Made by a program: the position numbers and the translations under genes. The notes beneath the pieces are model-generated. The model was not told the origin of the DNA and ran no database searches. It saw only the letters and a list, made by a program, of their open reading frames with translations. 64,000 nt of DNA from Strongylocentrotus purpuratus (taxonomy: Eukaryota; Echinodermata; Echinoidea; Camarodonta; Strongylocentrotidae): assembly GCF_000002235.5 (NCBI RefSeq), contig NW_022145599.1, positions 6,424,781-6,488,780 of the forward strand, in the 5' to 3' direction. Below are positions 38,063-50,100 of this stretch, piece by piece; position 1 is the first letter of the stretch, and each line of letters starts with the position of its first letter.

Positions 38063-38201
38063 GTGTGTGTGTGCAATTTTGAACAAGAAACCTATATAGG
38101 CCTGACCAAATTGTCAGTGTAAACTATAAACATTAAAAAAAAATGAGATGTTGCATTATACTAGAGGAAGAAGCAAATTGGATGTTATAATATTATTATA
38201 T

Positions 38202-38278
38202 ACTCAAATAATATTAACTTATTAGTTTATAAACACAGTGACTGTGTATATAAACTAATAAGTTATTTTTATTTGAGT
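38202..38278. repeat. 77-bp hairpin
   Basis: Arms ACTCAAATAA...AACTTATTAGTTTATA and the inverted partner surround a loop of about 16 bp centred on CAGTGACTG. Probably a small fold-back element. Confidence 0.75.
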
Positions 38279-39399
38279 CTGTGGTAACTGTTCCATATCA
38301 TGCAGTTGATAACGAGGTAGAACTGAATATTTTAGCCTTGTGTTATTTTTTTTCTTTATCCAAAGGTTAGCTATTTTGTTAAACTACCTAAACAGAAACG
38401 GTCAAAATGACACTGTGAATTCCTAGATCAGCGCAAGATGACGCAAACCTTAATCAAACTTGACCTTGATTTGTTTTTTCCTTTTTTTTTTTGTTGTTTT
38501 TTTTTGTTTTGTTTTTGTTTTGTTTTTGTTTTGTTTTGTTTTGTTTGTTTTTTTTTTTTTTTTTTGGGGGGGGGGGGGGGGGGTGGTATATTCAGTTTTG
38601 GATACTTATCTTTAGTAGTGTTTGTATTCATTACACCCTTAAACAGTCACTGCTTTCCCCCTTCTCCATGGGTGTCGATCCCGGGGGGGGGGGGGATTAG
38701 GGGGATGGCCTGTAAAATCATCCCCCCAATAATTCACCATAAAAAAAATCTAAAAAATGAAGAGAAAAAGTAATGATGAGAGCCCGATGAGAGTAGTTAA
38801 TGGTTATTACTCGCAAAATGACCATCAATATACACATTTTGCTATCTCATTTTCATAATGCATACATTATACGAAGTAAATGAGACAACCGTATATGAGA
38901 CAAGAATAAATTGAATTCTCGCTCATACGGCTCAGGAATTGATGAATTTATTCAATTATTTGTCCAACTAACAGCATCATATAAATGCAGTGCGCCAAAT
39001 GCAAAGACGTAGCGTCAAAAAGCAACGAGCTAAATGTTAAGCGTGAAGCGCAAAAGTAGCAATCTACAATGCACATCAGACAATCCTGGACAGTGTTAAC
39101 ATAGATGAACTCTGTGTCGGATTCGTGATGAGATCGGAGACAAGGAGAAAGATAGTTCACTAGTTGTTGTGTTGTTTCCGTTCACCCTTTTTAAAATTCA
39201 CGTCATTGTATCTTTCTTTTCATTTTTTTTCTCACTCATTTCATTTCCTGATATTCCCTAAAACATTTTTTTCTTTTGTGGTGAAAGATTAATATGTCAC
39301 AACTGAATTCAGACAAGGATTAATATAAAGAACAGTACAACGAATCGTCTTCTTTTTCTAATAATTAAAGGTAAAGACCAGTATTGGAAACGCCCCAAT

Positions 39400-39735
39400 T
39401 TCAAAAAATGAAATGGAAGCTCTCATTACCAATCATGTGAAAGAATATGTTTTGACTAATACATGATGATACAAAATTTGCCGGGAAACTAATTCATATA
39501 TTTGGTAAATTTGTTTCTCTCATGGTCTGTGAGAGATATAGGGTAGTCCCATATACATCTTTCTGTGTATAGTGCTTGTAACTTTACGAAGAATGGGCCA
39601 AATTTCTTATCATTTTGATGATTCCAGAACCTTGCAGATGCTAGATGCTAGATGATCAACCTTTTCTGATCGATTCCACAACGTTTCTTTCACAATGCAA
39701 TTGCATGACCATAACTGGTCTTTACCTTTAAGTGA
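39400..39735 (+). repeat. Dispersed repeat family A, diverged copy
   Basis: Shares AACTTTACGAAGAATGGGCC, GATGATTCCAGAACCTTGCA and TGATCGATTCCACAACG blocks with 3350-3515 and 19770-20110. The start boundary is uncertain. Confidence 0.6.
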
Positions 39736-40400
39736 AATGGAAAGGCTTCCACGCTTTGCGCGGGAGGGGGGCAACTAAATTCAGACTAGGATTAACAGTT
39801 ATTTAAATGAAACGTCAAAGTACACGATACAACGAATCGTCTTCTTTTTCTAATAATTTAATGAAACGTGAAAGCTTCCGCGCTACGCGCGGGATGGGCG
39901 AAATTGATTTCAGACGTGGATTAAGAGTAATAATCAAATGAAACGTCAAAGCTTCCGCGCTTCGCGCAGGAGGGGGGAAACTGAATTCAGACAAGGAATC
40001 GATATAACGAATCATATACCTTCTCTAATAATTTAATGAAATGTGAAAGCTTCCGCGCTACGCGCGGAGGAAAGGGAACTTAATTCAAACAAGGATTAAG
40101 AGTCGAGAATGGTTCATCGAATCGTCTTCTTTCTTTAATAATCTAATGAAACGTCATAGCTTCCGCGCTACGCGTGGAGAAAGGGGAACTTGATTCAAAC
40201 AGGGATTAAGAGTCGAGAATGGTACATCGAATCGTTTTCTTTCTTTAATAATCTAATGAAACGTCATAGCTTCCGCGCTACGCGCGGAGGAAGGGGAACT
40301 TGATTCAAACAAAACTTAAGAGTCGCCACGGTCCAACGAATCGTCGTCTTTCTCTAATAATTTAATGAAACCTCAAAGCTTCCGCGCTTCGTGGGGGAGG
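39736..40400. repeat. Tandem array of about 110-bp units with a palindromic GC core
   Basis: Seven cores of the form GCTTCCGCGCTACGCGCGG start at 39745, 39874, 39951, 40049, 40159, 40269 and 40379. The last four are spaced exactly 110 bp and earlier ones vary (77-129 bp). Between cores are A/T-rich stretches with CTAATAATTTAATGAAACGT and GATTCAAACA..GATTAAGAGTC. The core CCGCGC-TAC-GCGCGG can form a hairpin. Some first cores are degenerate (CACGCTTTGCGCG). No ORF. Confidence 0.85.
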
Positions 40401-40849
40401 GGGGAAACTCCTCACTCCTGCACACAACCCTCTAGGGAGCGCGCTTGGCGAGCACTGTAAGTGATTCGCACGCTTTGCGTGCTCACTACCGCCCCCCCCC
40501 CCCCCCATAATTAAATCCTGGCCACGCACTAGGAGAGGTGGTGCAACCTGTCACACGTTTCTACCCCTTGGTTGCTTTGATCATTTGCCGAAAATATTTT
40601 GGCACCTATCATCCCCCCCCCCCCCCAACCACGGATACAAATCGACACCCTTGCCCTTCTCCCTTTCCATTTCTCTACGCTTCTCCTTTTTTCTTTTTTT
40701 TCTTCGTCATTCAATATTGTTTTACTCTTATAACTTATGTGCTAGCTGTCGACGCTATTAAAATTGACATAACGGTACCTGCAATATAGTGATTAGCGAC
40801 TGAATGATTTGTATTTAACATGGAAGACATCCTGTAATTACGGTTATAT

Positions 40850-40985
40850 AATCCCTCTTGAGAATGGTATAAAAAGAAGTAATTATTTCATCCAAATTAA
40901 GTTCAGTACGTGGGAGTAGGAGTTGAGTAATGTGAATCAGATAGCCGGTTATTTCAGTTTTAGCCCTGATATCAATATCAAAGAG
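40850..40985 (+). repeat. Dispersed repeat family E copy, just upstream of DDX47
   Basis: Matches 36270-36375 with moderate divergence and ends about 140 bp before the DDX47 start codon. Confidence 0.55.
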
Positions 40986-41125
40986 TATTGACTGGCCAGA
41001 CAAAATGTTTCGGTATGTTGCAGTTACTGCAGTCAAGCAAGTGTGATTTGCAAATTTTCTTTTTTCCTTTTTGATTGGACGTTTTTTGAGACATTACAAT
41101 AACCTCACAATAACCTCTACCGAAA

Positions 41126-44100
41126 ATGTCGGCTCCCACGAGTAAATCGTCTGACGAAGAAAAAATAGAAACGTTGAAGGAAAATGTTACATTCAAGTCA
41201 CTTGTAAGTAGAAAGCATTTCATTTGTAATTGATAAAAACAATGACATGTTACTCATATTATTTAGTGACAAGAATGCAAGTGTGCTTTGTGAGCTTTCT
41301 GTTTGTTCCATGGTGCGAGTGTATTATTACATACAGTCCCACTCGTTGAAGAAACCTGTATTGTGTCTCTCATGAGTTTCGTGTTTCGTGTACACGTGTG
41401 TGCCACGGTTATACACAGTGACATAACAGCATTCGCTATCCTGGAGCTGGCTGTGTATTTGGCAAACCCGGACTTTAGTGCCCCAGCTGAAAATCTCAGT
41501 TTATTATGGATTTAATATCAATAATATTAATTATGCTAATATATGCAAATATAAACATACCAAAACTTGATGATTTTTAATCATTTGACGTCATAAAAAG
41601 CAATTTTAAGCCAAAAATAGCAGCGAAGTAGGGGATCTCCTCTTTGCTTGATGCGAGATACTAGCGAACTGAAATAACCGAATAAAAACTATGGTGAACT
41701 AAAAAAAGAAAAGAAAAAATCAAACCACCTCTGAAATTACCTTTGAAATGTTTATTAATTTTTTCTTCCGATATGCGCACATGATAGGGGCAGGTTGGGA
41801 TGGGATGGGGGGGGGGGGTGCTCAATAGTCGCCAAATTTGGGGTAAAAGGGCAACTGGCCTTGGGGGGGGGGCTAAATTTATTATTTACTTATTTTTCTT
41901 TGTAATCATTTTTCTAATTTTTTTCCGGGGTGGCTTTTTTCTTTATTCTGCCCCCCCCCCCAAGGCCAGTTGCCCTTTTACCCCAAATTTGGCGACTATT
42001 GAGCACCCCCCCCCCCCCATCCCATCCCAACCTGCCCCTATCATGTGCGCATATCGGAAGAAAAAATTAATAAACATTTCAAAGGTAATTTCAGAGGTGG
42101 TTTGATTTTTTCTTTTCTTTTTTTAGTTCACCATAGTTTTTATTCGGTTATTTCAGTTCGCTAGTATCTCGCATCAAGCAAAGAGGAGATCCCCTACTTC
42201 GCTGCTATTTTTGGCTTAAAATTGCTTTTTATGACGTCAAATGATTAAAAATCATCAAGTTTTGGTATGTTTATATTTGCATATATTAGCATAATTAATA
42301 TTATTGATATTAAATCCATAATAAACTGAGATTTTCAGCTGGGGCACTAAAGTCCGGGTTTGCCGTGTATTTTAATAATACGGGCAACACTGTACTGCAG
42401 AACATACACACAGTGTCTTGTAAAATCTGCTGTATGCACTGGCTGTAGGTTTACTCTCAAACGGTTCAACAAACAAATCGGTAGGGGCGCTGGCCAGAGA
42501 ATGCGGATCGTCCTCATAAACGCGGATAAAATGCGTCCTCAAAAATAATTATCGTCTGTATTTTCGCGCACATGTTTTTCTGCTGGTTTTGGGTTACCAA
42601 ACTGCTCGCTAGCAATGCAAAAAATGGATTCCATGTAAGAAAATAATCTGTGAGTTCACCGTCTACATAAATATGGGTTGTGGGTTTATCGCTTATATTA
42701 ATGTGAAAGTCTCTGTACAAAATCTATGTAAAATGCATCAAGAACATCATGGCAGAATCCATTTTTGACATCGCCAAACGGCGCCTTTCTAAAATATGAA
42801 ACGTTTGCGAAAATGCAGACGATCCTTACTTTTTAGGACACATCGGTCCGCGTTTATGAAGATGATCCTCGTTTATGCAGACGATCCTTATTCTCGGACC
42901 AGCGCCCCTACTGTTAATGAATCAATGTTGATGACAAGTAACAAAAAAATTAAACTAACTAGTTTTGTTGATGAAAATTTCCTTTGTTTTGCAGATATTT
43001 TTAGCATACTTTTGGCAATTTGGCCAACCGTATTTACCGTAGCTATGTTTCGTCATTTCCTAATTTTATGATGTTTTTTTCAAAACGATTGCTTCGTTTG
43101 TTGTTTATTGTTGCTGTTGAATGCGGTCAGATGTTAACACAGGTCATCTGCACATGCGAGATAGGACAGCCACCTGTCAGTTATTGCGCAACTGGTAAGA
43201 GTGTCCGCAACTTGTGCAGTTTGACGTTAGCAATATCAGGGGGAGGGAACTAAGCAGTCGTCTCTGGAAAAGGAGGAGAAAAAAGGGCTTTAAAATTAAG
43301 TTTACAAAATTTCTTTCCATTTTAGTATCAAAATCATGTACCAATATGATACATGATTCAACATATAACCAACGTTGAAGTTGAACTTTTCCGTTTTAAA
43401 AGTTCAAATAGTGGACCGTTTGATTCACACATGTACTGTATGCAAAGCTAGAGGTCAAAACGCATTAGCATTGACTACTATGCTTTGCTGGAATGAGACT
43501 TGGTATAAACCTTTTCTTTTTGTACCATGTCTTTACAGGGTGTTGTTGATGTGTTGTGTGAGGCTTGTGACAAGCTAAAATGGAAGACACCATCCAAGAT
43601 TCAGACAGAGGCACTTCCTGTGGCATTACAAGGTCAGTTCAACCTTATCATCATCTCACTTATAGAATATCTTCAAGGTTATTTTACAATGTATGATTTA
43701 AATTGACTTGACTTAATACAATTTGATGAATTAGGCCAAACAAAAAAACAAAAAAATGAATATCAAGACCAACACAGAAAGTATTGTTGGCTTTGAAATA
43801 CATCACCTTTTAAATCTCCATTGTACTACTTATAGCTACTTGCGCCCTCTATGTAGCAAACAATGCCTAATCGGTGACGGTCCCCATGATCCTCTTTATC
43901 TTATGTTAGCTGAGAGCTGATTTGATGAGATAACCACCTGTCCACTGACCTTGCAGGGTGGTCTAATCCCTCCTGTAAACTAGTACAGATGGGCTTTAAA
44001 ATGAGTTTAAGAATGCTCAGAACCTGATTTGAATGAACGGCATTTTGACATAGAAAAATCAAAATGGCAAGTTTAAATAAATACCTAATTGCAAACTGAA

Positions 44101-47100
44101 AAGACCAAACTGGCAACGGGACGCATTGTGATCCTTGCAAATGCATGAAATGGTATGTTTGGCATTTAAGATTGCTCCCCTCCAAAAAAAAAATTATTAA
44201 AAAAAAAAGGAATAAAAAAATATAAAAATTGAATAAAAAAAATTAAAAAATAAATAAAAAATACGAGCGGCCAAATGATTTTTTTTTTTTGGCCTTAGGT
44301 AAAGATGTGATTGGTCTGTCAGAGACAGGGTCAGGGAAGACGGGTACCTTTGTTACCACCACTATAATTTCTGATTATAATCAATATGATTTAATTTGAC
44401 TTGATTTGATTTGATGAACCAGGTAAAGAATAGATGTAATTGGTCTATCTAACAGAGAGAGAGAGAGAGAGAGAGAGAGACTTGGTAAAGACTGGTACCT
44501 TTTCTTTGCCTATGATTTCTGATTGTAATAAATATGATTTGATTTGATGAACCAGGTAAAGATGTGATTGGGCTAGCAGAGACAGGGTCGGGGAAGACCG
44601 GAGCCTTTGCTTTGCCCATCCTGCAAGCCCTATTGGAGACTCCTCAGAGGTTGTTTGCTCTCGTCCTTACTCCAACCAGAGAACTGGCCTATCAGATTGC
44701 AGAACAGTTTGAAGCCTTGGGTTCTACCATTGGAGTATCTTGTGGTATGTACACTGTAGCATAAGTGGTTGTAGTAGAAGTGTAATCAATAAAGGTTCGT
44801 TCAGATTAACCGCTGTCAAAAAAATTAAAACTCAAGAATGTGTTTCTGTGTAATTGAATAACAAAAGTCCAGCACATATTTACTGAGCTCAGTGTCGTAA
44901 GATAGGAAACGTGAAACATATTACACTTTGCATCATCGTAAAACAACCATAACCGTTTTTGTGCGTCATATCCGAATGAGGCATAATGCTACATCCAAAA
45001 TAAAATTGTAGTGAATTGCCTGTGCAGTAATGTTACACATTATTCTGCTCACATTGTGTAGACTAGAAGTCTTCTTGTCTCGGAGTTGCAGAAAGTACTA
45101 TACTAATATGATTTTAGAACCTAATCAGCAATTTCAATTAGAACTCTGAACATATCAGTATCTAATGCACAGCTAGAATAATCTGAAATCCATTCTGTTT
45201 CTGTTTTTGTTATTTTAGTTGTGATTGTAGGAGGTATTGACATGATGACCCAAGCCCTGCAGCTGGCCAAGAAACCTCATGTTATGATTGGTAAGTAACA
45301 TACAAAACTTGCTCCTTTATAAACTTTCCTTGTTACACAGGGAAGACGAATTGTTGAAATGATACATTTTATTGAGAGAACTTTTGCAGATGACATAGTC
45401 TTCAATATTAAGATTTTTGACAACATTAAAGGTCATTAATGAAATACTTATTAACCCTTCACCAGTTATGGTTGCCCAATGAAACACACAGGGAAATACC
45501 ACAGTCATTTTTGTTCATATCTTGTTCACATACAAACGGTACAAATTTATAACAAATTTATAACATACTCCAAACAATGTAGCAGTTCAGGGTGTGTACT
45601 ATCATTGACAGATAAAGAGTTCATGAATAAATAGTTCAAGATGTTTTTTATTGCTCATTTTGATTTGTTAATGTTTTTTCACCTTCGATCCATGCAGTAG
45701 CCTCTAGGAGCATTTTAATCTGTATGATCGCTACAATCCCTACAGTATAGTAGCATTTTAACTCATTTGTTTGGTATTCAACCACCACATCTCTTCATGC
45801 AGCAACTAGTATCTATATCATTTCATTTCATGTTTGATGTTTTTCTCCTACCATACAGCCACTCCTGGTCGGTTAGTGGATCATCTGGAGAACACGAAAG
45901 GCTTCAATCTCAGAGGACTCAAATACTTGGTATGATTATGCTCAACCTTGATTCAATAATTACAGATATTATTATATTGAAATATATAGTTATTTGATAT
46001 CCAGGCAAATAGTTGCCAGCTATTTGCATATTATTAAATAATTTTTAATTCTGACAGGACAAAAATATTCCTAATCTATTTGACCATAAACAAGGTAAGT
46101 AAGATACTGACCAAACAATAATACTCCCAACTCTTTTTTATCATTACCAACTTAGGATACTGAAATTGTGATAATACTACACTTCTAAATGATCATTAAC
46201 ACCTGTATGTTGTGGTGTGTAAACCCCTTCAGTTGTGTCCAACCAGTACAATATGACCCCACTCCACACTACGTGATTGATTTACTAATGTGTGGAAGGT
46301 AGGAATGAAATGATATGAATGGATGAATTAAAGATAATAGATGGAGAGATGCACAGATGGATGAATGATTGACATTTGTTCATTACAGGTGATGGATGAA
46401 GCTGATCGGATTCTTAACATGGATTTTGAGGCCGAGATTGACAAGATCCTCAAGGTCATTCCAAAGCAGAGAAGAACCTATCTTTACTCGGCTACTATGA
46501 CAAAGAAGGTAGTGTAAACACCCTCCTATCTCTACTCGGCTACTATGACGAAGAAGGTAGTGTAAACACCTCGTCTAAGGTAGCTTAGCAAAATATAGAG
46601 ACATGAAAGGACTCATTTTGAAAGCAAAAGATATAGTTAGAGATGCCAGTGAATGCAAATTTTTGTTTGACTATCAGAATGAAAGATCAGGTAATACTGA
46701 GCTCACACAAGGGGATACCTTTATTGTACTAGCCCCATATTGTAATGATGTGGTTCTACCGTTATGTGATGAAATTAACAATATTCAACAACTATCCATT
46801 TTGAGATCTGGATGCTTCTCTGCTAGGGTAGGCCTGAGTCGAAACGGGTCCCCGCCCGGGCCCCGACCGTCGAGCTGAAACCCGGTTTTTGGTTTTCGGG
46901 TTTCGGGTTTTTCAAAATTAAATTTCACACTGATATTTTGAAATATAGAACTAAAAATATGCAATTCACAAACTTATATTTCAATATAATCAAATAAATA
47001 TGCTTTAGAAATAAATGGATATTGTTTTAGTTGACGGTAGATGTTTTTATCGCTCTAAAATTGAGGCTGCAAGAAAGGAATCACGCTTCGTGGTACCGAT

Positions 47101-50100
47101 CGAGTGTGTTCAGAAACGAAAATGGAAATAGATCTATGACCCATGCCACTGAAGACAGAGCGAGAAAGTGCGACACAGAAGACTAAAATGTTGATCAGAC
47201 TATTGCAATTAAATCGTAATACTAAAGGCATTAATTTAATTGTCAAATTATATCCACAATATAATGGTTTACCCTTGATAGTTTGATGAAGGAAAATAAA
47301 TTAAAGCTCTTGAAATAACATCGAAGTGCCTTTCGTTCGTTTTAAAAATACGTGTATAACGGCAATCAGAAGTTACGAGTCAAGCTTGATATGCATGTTT
47401 ACATCCCTGCACCGTCATCCGACCTGATCGGAACAATAAGCATTGAACAAATTAAAAAACATCACTTAAGACTTTGAGGGACTCCAATTCAACAAAATTA
47501 CCGTAAAATAGTTATTTGCTTTGACAAATAATACTATAGATATTCATAATATCTTACAGAAATAATGATATTTCATGAGCTACGTACTCGATATCGAGTT
47601 CAGCTAGCCATCATTTTGTAATGAGACGTAGTTGTCATGCTTGCAGCGCAGCAGGCTAGCTGTAGACAGAATACGGCAGCTCGCAGAGAGGGAAAAAAAT
47701 CACGTAATAGTCCCGTGAATATCACGTGATCTCAGGCCCGCGCTTTTTTCCTCTCTCTGCTGCATACTGCCCTCTACAGTCTACTGCATGACAACTACGT
47801 CTCATTTCAAAATGATGGCTAGCTGAACTCGATATCGAGTACGTAGCTCATGAAATATCATTATTTCTGTAAGATAATATGAATATCTATAGTATTATTT
47901 GTCAAAGCAAATAACTATTTTACGGTAATTTTGTTGAATTGGAGTCCCTCAAAGTCTTAAGTGATGTTTTTTAATCGGTTTAATGCTTATTGTTCCGATC
48001 AGGTCGGATGACGGTGCAGGGATGTAAACATGCATATCATTATCAAGCTTGACTCGTAACTTCTGCTTGCCGTTATACACGCATTTTTAGAACGAACGAA
48101 AGGCACTTCGATGTTATTTCAAGAGCTTTAATTTATTTTCCTTCCTCAAACTATCAAGGGTAAATTATTATATTGTGGATATAATTTGACAATTAAATTA
48201 ATGCCTTGAGTATTACGATTTAATTGCAATAGTCTGATCAACATTTTAGTCTTCTGTGTGCACTTTCTTGCTCTGTCTTCAGTGGGTCATAGATCTATTT
48301 CCACTTCCGTTTCTGAACGCACTCGATCGGTACCACGAAGCGTGATTCCTTTCTAGCAGCCTCAATTTTAGAGCGATAAAAACACCTACCGTCAACTGAA
48401 ACGATATCTATTTATTTTTTAAAGCATCTTAATTTAATTCAATTGATTATTTTATTGTTTTGAAAGCAGTAACTGTCCTTTTCGTCGCATTATTAGAACA
48501 GCAACTTAGTCTAACTCCCGCCGCTGCATGCACACGATTTTTAGTGTCAGTGCAGTGGTGAAAATTTCGGGTACCCGGTCCCCGCCCGAAATTTTCAAGT
48601 CAAACCCGGGTTCGGCAAAACCCGTGATGACTCAGGCCTATTCTCTGCAAACCACTACATTTTGCTAAGCTGCCAAAACAATAACCATGTGATTTTTTTT
48701 AAAGACCTGTTTACGAAGTCTAGTTATCCATGCCCTGTCATTGTTTCTTCATGACCCCTTACACTCTTTGTCCAGTATACACTGATGTTTCAATGAACAT
48801 GCATTTCATTTGACATTATAGGTCGCGAAGCTCCAGAGGGCGTCCCTCCAAGACCCAGTCAAGGTCGAAGTTTCAACCAAATACCAGACAGTCAGCAAAC
48901 TCCAGCAGAGCTACATATTCATCCCAGCCAAGTACAAGGTAAATGACCAACCTTCACTTAAACCCATTGCGTACTGGAACTGGGTGGCTCCTTTGTTAAT
49001 CCTAGGGAATTTAAGGAAATCAATAGTCAATGGGTTAGTTACTTTGTTTTCTTTCTTGTTCTTCAATATCAGTTCCAAAATCAAAAGGGGGTCTCAGCTT
49101 GATTTGGGTTTTACAGTCAAACAGTTTGCTTGATTTGACTTGTTGATATATGTTGGGGAAAGAATGACAGTAAAAAAAAGAATCATGTTCCTTATGAATG
49201 AATTTTGTCTATGTCATATCCCTGACAACTTACTGTGACAGAAGCACAGCCTTCTTAACAGCTAGTCTGCTGATAGTTTCTTGTTTTGAAGCAGATCATG
49301 TGATTGTTGTAAGGTCATGTGACTTTTGGAAGGTCATGTGACTGTTCACTAATGGTGAATTGTTCTGACATTTAGGCCACCATATGGAATGATTTCATGA
49401 TTCCATTACTCAAAACAAGAAGAATAGTGAGAGTGATTCATAATGTCAGTTTCTTAACCACTTGAATCCAAATTTGACTTAGGTATAATGCTGATTTTTC
49501 ACTGTCTCCACCGCAAGTTATCTCACGCCTAGTAATCCAGATGTTGATTATTTTGTGTGAAGTAACAGCAATACTTTTCATGGGGGAGATACCGAATTGT
49601 AGGTAAAGTTTTCAGGATTACACCATATAACCTTTCTCCTGAAGACAATGAGAGCATACTGATCCAAAGGTCGAGTTTCACAAGCTCGTAGTGGGGATCA
49701 CCAATCTTCTCTAGGGCTCTTAATTCCTTTGAAAGAATTACATGGTGTAACCCTGAAAAATAAACTCACCATTCATGTTGCTTATTTTTTCTCCCGTGCA
49801 GGATTGCTACCTTGTGTCCATCTTGAATGAATTTGCTGGGAATTCCTTCATGGTCTTCTGCAGTACATGTAACAACACACAGAGAGTAGCATTGCTTCTC
49901 AGGAATCTAGGTCTCACAGCTATACCTCTACATGGACAGCTGAGTCAGGTATGTTCATGAGGAGTACAATAAAACCTGCTTTAGTGACCACCTGTCTACA
50001 AAGACCACATTTGTTTGTTTCCTACAAAATAGTTTCTCTTTGAAAAATGTACTATAGGCACTTGTAAATAAAGACCGCCTGCCTATAAAGACCACTTTTC

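Larger units (their letters stand above)
32590..41125. other. Gene-free stretch between the divergent GTPase and DDX47 genes
   Basis: Apart from the candidate promoter near its left end and the repeats listed separately, I see no exon on either strand. The only notable base near DDX47 is an inverted CCAAT box (ATTGG at about 41076), 50 bp upstream of the ATG. Confidence 0.5.

Noticed and set aside
39736..40400. Regular repeats with spacers, CRISPR-like at first sight
   Set aside because: The spacers are themselves repeated, units are about 110 bp with variable spacing, and the surroundings are an animal genome without cas genes.
41560..42300. Possibility that the perfect palindrome is an assembly artefact
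   Set aside because: Kept as real because the ends coincide with an 8-bp target duplication, which an assembly fold-back would not create; long reads would settle it.
46603..46878. 91-codon frame in DDX47 intron 6 as a gene or cassette exon
   Set aside because: It spans the border between two nested transposons and resembles no known protein.
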